Source: Pseudomonadota bacterium
GTDB lineage: Bacteria > Pseudomonadota > Gammaproteobacteria > Burkholderiales > Burkholderiaceae_C
Assembly (NCBI GenBank): GCA_021805825.1
Contig: JAJZEC010000008.1
Coordinates: forward strand, 1-64,000
Length of the DNA stretch: 64,000 bases
Direction of reading: 5' to 3'
In this document: in pieces, positions 45,274-55,963 of the stretch
How positions within the stretch are numbered: the first letter of the stretch is position 1
Layout: every line of letters starts with the position of its first letter
Notes under the pieces: generated by a model
Database searches by the model: none
Seen by the model: only the letters and a program-made list of their open reading frames with translations
Told to the model about the DNA's origin: nothing
Position numbers and translations under genes: made by a program

Positions 45274-47556
45274 ATGACCACGACAAGCTCGCGCCTTTCG
45301 ATTTCGGAGAAGATCGGCTACGGATTCGGGGACTTTGCCTCGAACCTGTTCTGGCAGATGTTCTCGATCTTCATCGCCAAGTACTACACCGACGTCTTCC
45401 TGCTCAGCGCCGCCCAGATGGGGACGATGATGTTCGTCACCCGACTCGGCGACGCCTTCATCGACCCGGCGGTCGGGGCCATCGCCGACCGCACGCACAC
45501 GCGCTGGGGGCATTTCCGCCCCTACCTGCTGTGGATGGCCATCCCGATGGCGGTGGCCGCGGTGGCGGCCTTCACCGTGCCCGACCTCAGCGGCACCTCG
45601 AAGGTGGTGTATGCCTATGTCACCCTCAGCCTGATGATGATCGCCTATTCGGCGATCAACATTCCCTACTCGGGACTGCTGGGGGTGCTCACTCCGAGTT
45701 CGACCGAGCGCACCAGCGTGTGCTCCTACCGTTTCGTCATGGCGCTGCTGCCGGTGTTCATCATCGTCAACACCGCGCTGCCGCTGGCCAAGTATTTCGG
45801 TGGCTCGGAGAATTCCCCGCGCGGCTGGCAGATGACCATGATCATCTTCGCCTCCCTCGCCGTGGTTCTCTACTGGGTGACCTTCGCGATGACCAAGGAG
45901 CGCGTGCGCCCGGAGCCGCGCGGCGAAGGCTCGTTCCGGCGGGATCTGCAGGATCTCAAGCGCAACCGTCCGTGGCTGGCCCTGTGCGTGGTGGGCGTGG
46001 CGGCGCTGACCTTCTCCAACATCCGCAACACGGTGGCGATCTACTACTTCCAGAACGTCGTCCCCCACGGCGGGCACTATTTCGGCTACGTGATGACCAG
46101 CGGCGCGCTGGCCTTCATCCTCGGTGTGATGGCCACCTCGCCGCTGTCGCGTCGCTTCGGCAAGCGCAACTTCTACATGGTCTCCATGACCATGGCCGGG
46201 CTGGCCTCGCTGGCCTTCTATTTCGTGCCGCCGTCGAACATCCCGCTGGTGTGGATCGTGCAGACCCTGATCAGCCTGTTCGCGGCGCCCACGGCCCCGC
46301 TGATCTGGGCGATGTATGCCGACACGGCCGATTTCTCGGAGTGGAAGAACGGTCGCCGCGCCACCGGCCTGGTGTTCTCGGCGGCTTCCTTCGCGCAGAA
46401 GTTCGGCTGGGCGCTCGGCGGAGCGGGGACCGGCTACCTGCTGTCCTTCTTCGGCTACAAGCCGGACGTGGCGCAGAGCGCCTACACCATGCATGGGATG
46501 GTGCTGATGGCCAGCGTGATCCCCGCCTGCGGCGCGGCGCTGGCCGTGGTGGCGCTGTTCTTCTACGAAATCGACGAACCCACGGTGCGCACGATGGGCA
46601 CCGAACTCGAAGCCATGCGCCACGCCCGCGAGCAGGCGCGCGAGCAGTCCGCCAAGCCCCGGACGTCGAGTGCGACCGCGGTTGCCGGCGCCCCGGCGGG
46701 CGCGCCGCTGCAGCTCGACCCGGCGCAGCGCGAACGCTTGCGTGGCGAATTGCAGGGGCTGCTGGAGCAGGGCATCCACGGCATGTGCTTCGGCCCCTAC
46801 GTGGGCGGGCAGTCGCCGGGTCAGCGCATCGATGCCGAGCGCATCGCCCAGCGCCTGGGGCAACTGCGGCGCAATGCGCGCTGGGTGCGGCTTTTCTCCT
46901 GCACTCAGGGCAACGCACAGGTCGTGCGCGCGGCGCGTTCGATGGGTCTGCGCACGATGGCCGGGGCCTGGCTGAGCGGCGATGCCCGGCGTGACGCCGA
47001 GGAACTCGACGCCCTCGTCGAACTCGCGCGCGACGGCCAGGTCGACCTCGCGATGCTGGGCAACGAGGCCCTGCTGCGCGGCGAACTCGACGAGCAGCAA
47101 CTGCTCGAGGCGCTGCAGCAGTTCCGCAGCCGCGCGCCCGGGGTGACGGCCGGCGTGGTCGATGCCTATTCCTCCTTCCCCGGACGCCAGCGCCTGCTGC
47201 AGGCGGTCGACGTGGTCGGGGTGAACTGCTACCCCTTCTGGGAAGGATGCCCGGTCGATCAGGCGCTGGATCGCCTGCGCTCGATGATCGACCAGACGCG
47301 CGCGCATCTGGGAGACAAGCCGCTGGTGGTCACCGAAACCGGCTGGCCCACCGCGGGTTCGGCGCATGGACTGGCCCATCCGGGCAGCGACGCGGCGCTG
47401 CGCTACGCCGTCGATGCCTTGCGCTGGGCGGCCGCCGAAGGCCTGGAGCTGTTCTATTTCGAGGCCTTCGACGAATCCTGGAAGACCTCGCAGGAGGGCG
47501 ACGTCGGCGCGCACTGGGGGCTGTGGGACAGCCGCGAGCAGTTCAAGTTCGCCTGA
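45274..47556 (+). CDS. GPH-family sugar importer fused to a cytoplasmic GH17 domain
   Basis: 760 residues. Residues 1 to about 440 form a complete glycoside-pentoside-hexuronide (MelB-like) symporter: ISEKIGYGFGDFASNLFWQM, VTRLGDAFIDPAVGAIADRT, NIPYSGLLGVLTPSSTERT and MYADTADFSEWKNGRRATGL. A charged linker (AMRHAREQAREQSAKPRT) leads to a full GH17 domain from about residue 485, with acid/base Glu598 in LGNEALLRG and nucleophile Glu688 in VTETGWPT. Both ends of a GPH carrier face the cytoplasm, so the hydrolase would meet the sugar as it leaves the carrier. There is no frameshift and one continuous frame. The GH17 part is a paralogue of enzyme A. Controlled by operator 4. Confidence 0.9.
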   Translation: MTTTSSRLSISEKIGYGFGDFASNLFWQMFSIFIAKYYTDVFLLSAAQMGTMMFVTRLGDAFIDPAVGAIADRTHTRWGHFRPYLLWMAIPMAVAAVAAFTVPDLSGTSKVVYAYVTLSLMMIAYSAINIPYSGLLGVLTPSSTERTSVCSYRFVMALLPVFIIVNTALPLAKYFGGSENSPRGWQMTMIIFASLAVVLYWVTFAMTKERVRPEPRGEGSFRRDLQDLKRNRPWLALCVVGVAALTFSNIRNTVAIYYFQNVVPHGGHYFGYVMTSGALAFILGVMATSPLSRRFGKRNFYMVSMTMAGLASLAFYFVPPSNIPLVWIVQTLISLFAAPTAPLIWAMYADTADFSEWKNGRRATGLVFSAASFAQKFGWALGGAGTGYLLSFFGYKPDVAQSAYTMHGMVLMASVIPACGAALAVVALFFYEIDEPTVRTMGTELEAMRHAREQAREQSAKPRTSSATAVAGAPAGAPLQLDPAQRERLRGELQGLLEQGIHGMCFGPYVGGQSPGQRIDAERIAQRLGQLRRNARWVRLFSCTQGNAQVVRAARSMGLRTMAGAWLSGDARRDAEELDALVELARDGQVDLAMLGNEALLRGELDEQQLLEALQQFRSRAPGVTAGVVDAYSSFPGRQRLLQAVDVVGVNCYPFWEGCPVDQALDRLRSMIDQTRAHLGDKPLVVTETGWPTAGSAHGLAHPGSDAALRYAVDALRWAAAEGLELFYFEAFDESWKTSQEGDVGAHWGLWDSREQFKFA

Positions 47557-47566
47557 ACCGGAGCGA

Positions 47567-47589
47567 CCGGCCGGCGGCCCGCCGGCCGG
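47567..47589. terminator. GC palindrome between convergent genes
   Basis: CCGGCCGGCGG pairs with CCGCCGGCCGG between the GPH-GH17 and mgsA genes. There is no T run, so termination is possible but unproven. Confidence 0.4.
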
Positions 47590-47601
47590 CGCCGCCCCTG
47601 C

Positions 47602-47976
47602 TCAGGCGCGGCCCGTGCGCAGGCCGTCGAGCAGGCGCGTGGCGGTGGCGACATTGGTCGCGCAGGCCACGTCGTGCACGTCGCAGGCGCGCAGCAGCGC
47701 GCTGATGTCCGGCTCGTGCGGCTGCGCGGTCATCGGGTCGCGCAGGAACACCACGAGGTCGATGGCGCCGTCGGCCAGGCGCGCGCCGATCTGCAGGTCG
47801 CCACCCAGCGGGCCGCTGCGCAGGCACTCGACCTCCAGGCCGAGTTGCTCGCGCAGGCGGGTGCCGGTGGTTCCGGTGGCCACCAGGCGGTGCGCGGCCA
47901 GGGTCGGGCGGAAGGCCCGTGCCAGTTCGATCATGCGGTCTTTTTGCGCGTCATGGGCAATCAGGGCGATGTTCAT
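47602..47976 (-). CDS. mgsA: Methylglyoxal synthase
   Basis: 124 residues, slightly shorter than E. coli MgsA but complete in the core. The phosphate site is ATGTTGTRL and [12 protein letters not shown] (Asp60); FLRDPM (Asp80) and PHEPDI (His87, Asp90) complete the active site. It converts dihydroxyacetone phosphate to methylglyoxal and phosphate, a bypass used when sugar phosphates accumulate. A HexR-like box lies 25 bp upstream of the ATG. RBS GAGG. Confidence 0.9.
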   Translation of the reverse strand: MNIALIAHDAQKDRMIELARAFRPTLAAHRLVATGTTGTRLREQLGLEVECLRSGPLGGDLQIGARLADGAIDLVVFLRDPMTAQPHEPDISALLRACDVHDVACATNVATATRLLDGLRTGRA

Positions 47977-48000
47977 CGGGAAGGCCTCGGCTCCGGGAAA

Positions 48001-48015
48001 TGTAGGAAGACAACA
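48001..48015. promoter_or_regulatory. Imperfect HexR-type box before mgsA
   Basis: TGTAGGAAGACAACA differs at two positions from the zwf/edd box at 53936. It lies just upstream of mgsA and would place that gene under the same regulator. Confidence 0.5.
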
Positions 48016-48051
48016 TAGCGTTTGTATAAGGCAGGAAAAACGCGGTGTTAG

Positions 48052-48082
48052 TTGGCTTTCGGGAATGTAGTAATGCTACAAT
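48052..48082 (+). promoter_or_regulatory. HexR-type box and promoter of a small RNA
   Basis: TGTAGTAATGCTACA (48066-48080) is a perfect-armed 15-bp palindrome. It overlaps a -10-like TACAAT (48077-48082); TTGGCT (48052-48057) is a possible -35 with 19-bp spacing. It faces the structured segment ending at 48188. Confidence 0.6.
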
Positions 48083-48188
48083 GCAAAGGTCACGGCATGT
48101 CTCGGGGCATGCCCCGGCGCGCAAGGTGCGTCGCCGTGACAGCCTTGGCTCCTTCACCGGCACGGCCCCAGCGGACGTGCCGGTTTTT
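48083..48188 (+). ncRNA. Candidate HexR-controlled small RNA
   Basis: About 100 nt on the plus strand with no credible reading frame. A long stem joins AAGG-TCACGGC (48086-48096) to GCCGTGA-CAG-CCTT (48133-48146) and encloses a CGGGG-CATG-CCCCG hairpin (48103-48116) and a small CGC/GCG hairpin. It ends in an intrinsic terminator: CCGGCAC (48157-48163) with GTGCCGG (48177-48183), then TTTTT. The T run exists only on this strand and no plus-strand gene precedes it, because mgsA and pgi are both on the minus strand. A HexR-type box overlaps its promoter. It ends 30 bp from the pgi stop. Confidence 0.6.
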
Positions 48189-48217
48189 CTTGCGCGCAGC
48201 GCAGCCACCATCTGCGC

Positions 48218-49867
48218 TCAGGCCTGCGGCTGGCGCTGTCCGCGGTACAGCGCGATCAGCCGCGCGGTCGAGGCGTCGTGCGGGGACGCAGCCACTCCGT
48301 CGCGCAGTTCGCCCAGGATGGCGTGGGCCAGTTGCTTGCCCAGTTCCACGCCCCATTGGTCGAAGGAGTTCAGTCCCCAGACCAGGCCCTGCACGAAGAT
48401 CTTGTGTTCGTACAGAGCGATCAGCGAACCCAGGCAGAAGGGATCCAGGCGATCGAGGAGCAAGGTGTTGCTCGGACGGTTGCCGTCGAAGGTCTTGAAG
48501 GGCAGCAGGCGCGCGATGTCGGCGTCGTCCACGCCCTGGGCCGCCAGTTCGGCGCGCGCCTCGAGTTCATCGCGCCCGCGCATGAAGGCCTCGGCCTGGG
48601 CGAACATGTTGGCCATCAGGATGGCATGGTGGCCGGGCAGGGAGCCGCGGTTGTCGAGGGATGCGATGAAGTCGATGGGGGAGATATGCGTTCCCTGGTG
48701 CAGCAGCTGGAAGAAGGCGTGCTGGCCGTTGATTCCGCTGTCGCCCCAGATGATCGGCGCCGTCTCGTAGTCGACGAGCTGACCGGAACGGGTCGTGCGC
48801 TTGCCGTTGGACTCCATGTCCAGCTGCTGGATGTACGCCGGCAGCCGGTGCAGGAACTGGTCGTAGGGGGCGATGACGTGGCTGCCGGCGCCGAAGAAGT
48901 TGATGTACCAGATCCCCAGCAGTGCCAGCACCACCGGCATGTTTTGCTCGAGCGGCGCATCGCGGAAATGCAGATCCATGCTGTGCGCGCCGTCGAGCAG
49001 CTGCAGGAAGTTGCGCTCACCGATCGACAGCATGATCGGCAGCCCGATGGCCGACCACAGGCTGAAGCGTCCCCCCACCCAGTCCCAGAACTCGAACATG
49101 TTGCTGGGATCGATCCCGAAGGCGCTGACCGCCTTCAGGTTCGTCGACACCGCCACGAAGTGGCGGGCCACTGCCGTCGCGTCCTGTGCGCGGTGCAGGA
49201 ACCAGTCGCGCGCGGTGTGCGCGTTGGTCAGTGTCTCCTGGGTGGTGAAGGTCTTCGACTCGACGATGAACAGCGTCGTTTCCGCATGCACCCGGCGCAG
49301 GGTCTCCTTGAGCTGGGCGCTGTCCACGTTGGACACGAAATGCATGTTCAGCCGCGGATGGGCGTGCGCGCGCAGCGCCTGGCAGACCATCAGCGAGCCG
49401 AGATCCGATCCGCCGATGCCGATGTTGACCACGTCGGTGATCGGCTGGTTGTTGTAGCCCAGCCATTCACCGTTGCGTACCTTCGAGGCGAAGGCCGCCA
49501 TGCGCTGCAGCACTCCGAGCACCTTGGGCATGACGTCCTCGCCGTCGATGCGCATGGGCTGCGCCGATCGGTTGCGCAGGGCCACGTGCAGCGCCGCGCG
49601 CTGCTCGGTGGTGTTGATGCGCTGGCCGTCGAACATCGCGGCGATGCCCTCGGGAACCCCGGCCTCGCGCGCCAGCTGCAGCAGCAGCGTGAGGGTCTGG
49701 GTGGTGATGCGGTTCTTCGAGTAGTCCAGGTGCAGACCGCCATGTTCCAGCCAGAAGGTCCGGGCCCGCTGCGGGTCGGCCTCGAAGAGCTTGCGCATGT
49801 GCCAGTCGCGCGCGCGCGTGAAGTGGCCCCAGAGCGCCTTCCACGCGGGGAGTTCGGTCAGGTGCAT
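48218..49867 (-). CDS. pgi: Glucose-6-phosphate isomerase
   Basis: 549 residues, full length. [14 protein letters not shown] and [13 protein letters not shown] are the two PGI signatures; [19 protein letters not shown] is also typical. It interconverts glucose-6-phosphate and fructose-6-phosphate. Last gene of zwf-pgl-glk-hexR-pgi, 9 bp after hexR. Confidence 0.96.
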   Translation of the reverse strand: MHLTELPAWKALWGHFTRARDWHMRKLFEADPQRARTFWLEHGGLHLDYSKNRITTQTLTLLLQLAREAGVPEGIAAMFDGQRINTTEQRAALHVALRNRSAQPMRIDGEDVMPKVLGVLQRMAAFASKVRNGEWLGYNNQPITDVVNIGIGGSDLGSLMVCQALRAHAHPRLNMHFVSNVDSAQLKETLRRVHAETTLFIVESKTFTTQETLTNAHTARDWFLHRAQDATAVARHFVAVSTNLKAVSAFGIDPSNMFEFWDWVGGRFSLWSAIGLPIMLSIGERNFLQLLDGAHSMDLHFRDAPLEQNMPVVLALLGIWYINFFGAGSHVIAPYDQFLHRLPAYIQQLDMESNGKRTTRSGQLVDYETAPIIWGDSGINGQHAFFQLLHQGTHISPIDFIASLDNRGSLPGHHAILMANMFAQAEAFMRGRDELEARAELAAQGVDDADIARLLPFKTFDGNRPSNTLLLDRLDPFCLGSLIALYEHKIFVQGLVWGLNSFDQWGVELGKQLAHAILGELRDGVAASPHDASTARLIALYRGQRQPQA

Positions 49868-49876
49868 GCGCGATCC

Positions 49877-50755
49877 TCAGCCAGGGTTGTGCGCCTTGTC
49901 GGCGTCGTCTACGTCGTCGGCCGCGCGGCGCCGATGCCCGCGCAGGCTCTGCTTGGTGCGTTCCAGTGGCGCGATGGCCTCGGGGCCGCGCCGCAGCGCC
50001 ACGCCCACGGCCAGGGCGTCGATCAACGCCAGGTGCACCAGGCGCGATGTCATCGGGCTGTACACGTCGCCGTCCTCGCCGGCATCGGCCAGGATGGCCA
50101 GCGTGGCCAGCCGTGCCAGAGGCGTGCCGGGCGAGGTGATGGCCAGCACGCGGCAGCCGTTGCGCAGCGCGATGCCTACGGCGTCGAGCAGTTCGTTGGT
50201 ACGTCCGGAATGCGAGATCGCCACCAGCACGTCGCGCGGACCGAGCAGCGCGGCGGCCATCGACTGGGTATGCGCGTCGGCGTAGGCCACGGTGGCGATG
50301 TCGAAACGGAAGAACTTGTGCTGGGCGTCGGCGGCGACGATGCCCGAGTTGCCCAGGCCGTAGAACTCGACCCTGCGCGCAGCGGCCAGCCATTCGACCG
50401 CTCGCTGCATGTTCGGCGCGCTGATCTCGTTGCGGCAGCGGATCAGTGCCGAGATCGCGTTGTCCAGCACCTTGGCCGAGACCTCGGCCATGCCGTCGCC
50501 CGGCGTCACCGCGGCATGCACGTAGGGCACGCCGCCGACCAGGCTGGCGGCCAGCTTGAGCTTGAGTTCCTGCAGTCCGCTGAGCCCCAGCGAGCGCGCA
50601 AAGCGGATCACCGTCGGCTGGCTGACCCCGGACTCGCGCGCGATGTCGGCCACCGCGGCGCGCGCGAATTCGTTCGGGCGGCGCAGCAGTTCGTCGGCCA
50701 CGCGGCGCTCGGCCGCCGAGAGCTGGGCGTATTCCGCCTGCACGCGGTCAAGCAT
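49877..50755 (-). CDS. hexR: RpiR-family regulator HexR
   Basis: 292 residues. N-terminal HTH (VADIARESGVSQPTVIRFARSLG) and C-terminal SIS sugar-phosphate domain (VEFYGLGNSGIVAADAQHKF, AISHSGRTNELLDAV). HexR represses ED genes and is released by 2-keto-3-deoxy-6-phosphogluconate. It lies inside the zwf operon, and matching palindromes are at 48066 and 53936. The C-terminal tail (RRRAADDVDDADKAHNPG) is not conserved. Confidence 0.92.
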   Translation of the reverse strand: MLDRVQAEYAQLSAAERRVADELLRRPNEFARAAVADIARESGVSQPTVIRFARSLGLSGLQELKLKLAASLVGGVPYVHAAVTPGDGMAEVSAKVLDNAISALIRCRNEISAPNMQRAVEWLAAARRVEFYGLGNSGIVAADAQHKFFRFDIATVAYADAHTQSMAAALLGPRDVLVAISHSGRTNELLDAVGIALRNGCRVLAITSPGTPLARLATLAILADAGEDGDVYSPMTSRLVHLALIDALAVGVALRRGPEAIAPLERTKQSLRGHRRRAADDVDDADKAHNPG

Positions 50756-51725
50756 CGCGGCTTTCCCGCGGCGGCTGCTGCAGTGCGGCGCCGGCGCCGA
50801 TCAGCCCGGGCCACGCGCTGTGGATGACGTGCACCGGGATCGCCGCCAGCGCGGAGGCGAAGCGCCCCTTGTCCTCGAAGCGGCGACGGAACGGGGACGC
50901 AGCGAACCACTCCCCCAGGCGCGGCACGATGCCGCCGCCGATGTACACCCCGCCGCGCGCGTCCAGCGTGAGGGCGACGTTGCCGGCCAGGGTGCCGAGC
51001 ATGCCGCAGAACATCTCCAGCACCTTGCGGCAGCGCGCATCCTCCCCTTGCAGGCCGCGTCGGGTGATCGCGGCGGCGTCGAGCGCGAAGTCACCGACGC
51101 CGTCGCGGCAGCACAGCCATTCGTGGATCAGTTCCAGCCCGCGCCCGCACAGCAGGCGCTCGGCCGAGACATGGCCGTGGCGCGTCCGCGCGTGGCGCCA
51201 CAGTTCGACTTCCTCCTCGTCGGAGGGGCTGAAGCTGACATGCCCGCCCTCGCCGGCCAGCGGCTGCCAGCTGCCGTCGCCCTGCGGCAGCAGGGCGCCG
51301 ACGCCCAGGCCGGTGCCGGCACCGACCACCGCGCGCGTGGCGCCGGCCACCGCGGAGCCACCGCCCACGCGCTGCAGTTCCTGCGCGGGCAGCAAGGGCA
51401 GCGCCAGCGCCTGCGCGGCGAAGTCGTTGATCACCAGCAGCCGCTGCAGGCCGAGTTCGCTGCGCACCTCGGAAATGGAGAATTCCCAGTGGTGGTTGGT
51501 CATGCGCAGGCGATCGGAGTGCACCGGGTTGGCGATGCCCAGCGCGGCTTCTCGCACCTGCACGCGCTGTTGTTCCAGGTAATGAGCCATCGCCCGCTGC
51601 AGGGTCGGGAAGTCGGCGCAGCGCAGCACCTGCACCCGGCCGATGCCCGCTTCGTCCTGCAGGGCGAAACGCGCATTGGTGCCGCCGATGTCGCCCAGCA
51701 GGCGCGGGAAGGGGGGAGCGTTCAC
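50748..51725 (-). CDS. glk: Glucokinase
   Basis: 325 residues of the proteobacterial Glk family. Phosphate loop GDIGGTNARFAL, catalytic INDFAAQALAL, GAGTGLGVGALL and EGGHVSFSP. It phosphorylates the glucose released from glucans by the GH1 enzyme. GTG 51725 overlaps the pgl stop (GTGA); the family start supports this. Confidence 0.94.
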   Translation of the reverse strand: MNAPPFPRLLGDIGGTNARFALQDEAGIGRVQVLRCADFPTLQRAMAHYLEQQRVQVREAALGIANPVHSDRLRMTNHHWEFSISEVRSELGLQRLLVINDFAAQALALPLLPAQELQRVGGGSAVAGATRAVVGAGTGLGVGALLPQGDGSWQPLAGEGGHVSFSPSDEEEVELWRHARTRHGHVSAERLLCGRGLELIHEWLCCRDGVGDFALDAAAITRRGLQGEDARCRKVLEMFCGMLGTLAGNVALTLDARGGVYIGGGIVPRLGEWFAASPFRRRFEDKGRFASALAAIPVHVIHSAWPGLIGAGAALQQPPRESRDA

Positions 51726-52429
51726 GGCGACCAGTAGCTTGGCAGTTGCGCTCGACGCGCGTGGAGGAGGCGGGCGATCGGCAGCACGCTGCCCGGCTCC
51801 GCGCAGGCGGAAGCGAACAGCATGCGCTTGTGCTCGCCCTCGATGGACAGCAGCAGATCCGGCACCTCCAGCAAGGCGCGCAGGCTCAGGCTGATGCGCG
51901 GGTGCGGGGCCTGCGGCGGCACCAGACCGACGTAGGTGCGCGGGCATTGCGGATCCATCGCCTGCTCGTAGCCGGCGGCGCCGGCGAACAGCGACGCCGT
52001 GTGGCCGTCGTCGCCCATGCCCAGGATCGCGACATCGGCGCGCAGTGCCTGCCGGTCGGCTTCCTCGGCGCAGCGCTCGAGTCCCGCGGCGGGGTCTCCG
52101 GCCAGGCCCTGCAGACGCGCCGCGGCGGCTCGGTCCTGCAGCAGGTGGCGACGCACCAGCCCCTCGTTGCTGTCCGGGTGGTCGGCGGCGACCAGTCGCT
52201 CGTCGACCAGGGTGACTCGGATGTTCGACCACGGCAGCGGCTGCATGCGCAGCGCCTCGAACAGCGGCACCGGAGAGCGGCCGCCGGAGACCGCAAGCAC
52301 CGCATGGCCCTTGCGTGCGCAGGCCGTGCGCAGGAGTTCGTCGAGCCGCGCCACCAGCGCGGCCACCCTTGTGGCCGCGTCGGGGAAGCTCAGCAGGCCG
52401 GCCGGCGCCGCGGTCTCAGAGTTCTTCAT
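51722..52429 (-). CDS. pgl: 6-phosphogluconolactonase
   Basis: 235 residues of the DevB/NagB-like family: VSGGRSPVPLFEAL, VTLVDERLVAADHPDSNEGLV and LGMGDDGHTASLF. It hydrolyses 6-phosphogluconolactone to 6-phosphogluconate. Start MKNSET at 52429 overlaps zwf by 14 bp; an ATG at 52438 is also in frame. Confidence 0.93.
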   Translation of the reverse strand: MKNSETAAPAGLLSFPDAATRVAALVARLDELLRTACARKGHAVLAVSGGRSPVPLFEALRMQPLPWSNIRVTLVDERLVAADHPDSNEGLVRRHLLQDRAAAARLQGLAGDPAAGLERCAEEADRQALRADVAILGMGDDGHTASLFAGAAGYEQAMDPQCPRTYVGLVPPQAPHPRISLSLRALLEVPDLLLSIEGEHKRMLFASACAEPGSVLPIARLLHARRAQLPSYWSP

Positions 52430-53879
52430 GCCACGCAACCCCGTCGCGCGACAGCAGCGCGCTGGAGGCGGCCGGGCCCCAGGTGCCGGCCGTGTAGCTT
52501 CTGGGCTCGCTGGTGTCGGCGGCCCAGGCCTCGAGAATCGGCTCCACCCAGCGCCAGGCCGCGGTCAGCTCGTCGCGGCGCATGAACAGGCCGAGCTGGC
52601 CGCGGATGACGTCGAGCAGCAGGCGCTCGTAGGCGTCGGCCCGACGCCCGCTGGAGGTCGACAGCAGATCCAGATCCAGCGAGGTGGGCTGCAGGCGCAT
52701 GCCGTCGCCGGCCTGCTTGGCCAGGAAGTGCAGGCTGATGCGCTCCTCGGGCTGCAAGCGGATGACCATGCGGTTGACACCCTGCAGGCTGGCGGGCATG
52801 CCGAACAGGTTCAGCGGCACCGGGCGGAAGTTGATCACGATCTCGGCCAGGCGATCGGCCAGTCGCTTGCCGGTGCGCAGGAAGAACGGCACCCCGGACC
52901 AGCGCCAGTTGGCGATTTCCGCGCGCACCGCGACGAAGGTCTCGGTGCGGCTGTTCGGCGAGACATCGGATTCCTGCCGATAGCCCACCACCGGCTTGCC
53001 TCCGGAGGCGCCGGCCCGGTACTGCCCGCGCACCGTGCAGCGCGGCACGTCGTCCTCGCGCATCGGCTTGAGCGCCTTCAGCACCTTGAGCTTCTCGTCC
53101 CGGATGGCGTCGGCGTCCAGGCTCGCCGGGGGTTCCATGGCCACCATGCACAGCAGCTGCAGCAGGTGGTTCTGCAGCATGTCGCGCAGCGCACCGGTCT
53201 TCTCGTAGAACTCGCCGCGGCTTTCCACGCCGAGATCCTCGGCGATGGTGATCTGCACATGGTCGATCCATTCACGGCGCCACAAGGGTTCGAACAGCAC
53301 GTTGCCGAACCGGATGGCCATCAGGTTCTGCACCGACTCCTTGCCGAGGTAGTGGTCGATGCGATAGATCTGCTGTTCCTGGAAATGCCTCGCCACCTCG
53401 GCGTTGATCTCCTCGGAGGATCGCAGGTCGTTGCCCAGGGGCTTCTCCAGCACCACCCGCACGTTGTCGTGGTTGAGCCCGCAGGCGGCCAGCTGGGCGC
53501 AGATGGGGGCGAACAAGCGTGGCGCGGTGGCCAGGTAGCACACCACGACCCGTTGCTGCGGGACGTCGCGCAGGCGCGCGGCCAGGCTGCGGAAATCCTC
53601 GGCCTTCTCAGCGTCGAGTTGCAGGAAATCGATGCGTCGCAGGAAATCCTGCCAATGCGGGTCGTCGGCAGCGACGCGCACGTGTGCGCGCGACTGCCGC
53701 TCCACCTGCGCGAGGTAGTCGTCGCGCGCCCCGGCGGCCCGCCCCAGGGCGAGGATGCGGCCGTCGGGATGCAGGGTGCCGTCGCGGTGTGCCTCGAACA
53801 GCGCGGGCAGGATCTTGCGCATCGCCAGATCGCCGGTGCCGCCGAACAGCACCATGTCAAAGGCCGGGGTCGTGGACAT
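52416..53879 (-). CDS. zwf: Glucose-6-phosphate dehydrogenase
   Basis: 487 residues. Nucleotide-binding VLFGGTGDLAMRKILPAL and the active-site signature RIDHYLGKESVQNL are present. It oxidises glucose-6-phosphate to the lactone with NAD(P)+. First gene of zwf-pgl-glk-hexR-pgi; its promoter carries a HexR-type box. RBS AGGA. Confidence 0.96.
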   Translation of the reverse strand: MSTTPAFDMVLFGGTGDLAMRKILPALFEAHRDGTLHPDGRILALGRAAGARDDYLAQVERQSRAHVRVAADDPHWQDFLRRIDFLQLDAEKAEDFRSLAARLRDVPQQRVVVCYLATAPRLFAPICAQLAACGLNHDNVRVVLEKPLGNDLRSSEEINAEVARHFQEQQIYRIDHYLGKESVQNLMAIRFGNVLFEPLWRREWIDHVQITIAEDLGVESRGEFYEKTGALRDMLQNHLLQLLCMVAMEPPASLDADAIRDEKLKVLKALKPMREDDVPRCTVRGQYRAGASGGKPVVGYRQESDVSPNSRTETFVAVRAEIANWRWSGVPFFLRTGKRLADRLAEIVINFRPVPLNLFGMPASLQGVNRMVIRLQPEERISLHFLAKQAGDGMRLQPTSLDLDLLSTSSGRRADAYERLLLDVIRGQLGLFMRRDELTAAWRWVEPILEAWAADTSEPRSYTAGTWGPAASSALLSRDGVAWHEEL

Positions 53880-53929
53880 GGGTTTCCTGAAGTGCCCGAG
53901 GCGGGTGAGGGTTGGGAGTGGTGTTGCGC

Positions 53930-53959
53930 AGTGTATGTAGGAAAACTACAGTCGGTCAA
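53930..53959 (-). promoter_or_regulatory. zwf promoter with HexR-type box in the spacer
   Basis: On the minus strand TTGACC (53954-53959), 18 bp, TACACT (53930-53935). The palindrome TGTAGGAAAACTACA (53936-53950) occupies most of the spacer. It also lies upstream of edd on the other strand, so one site can control both divergent units. Confidence 0.82.
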
Positions 53960-54076
53960 TCGGCAAAGCCCGACTTCTGTGCTAGGCTGGTCGCAACCAG
54001 CTCGTCGCAGGCCCGCCGCAGTCGGACGGCGCAGACCCTGCCCCGGAAAGTTGTCAAACTACAAACTGGAGACGTG

Positions 54077-55959
<1,883 letters not shown>

Positions 55960-55963
<4 letters not shown>

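Noticed and set aside
48157-48188. Terminator for pgi on the minus strand
   Set aside because: The T run follows the hairpin only on the plus strand; on the minus strand the following bases are GA-rich.
54051-54064. TTGTCAAACTACAA near the edd start as a second HexR box
   Set aside because: Spacing between arms is shorter than in the 15-bp boxes and the left arm lacks TGTAG. It overlaps the leader near the ribosome binding site and is probably chance.
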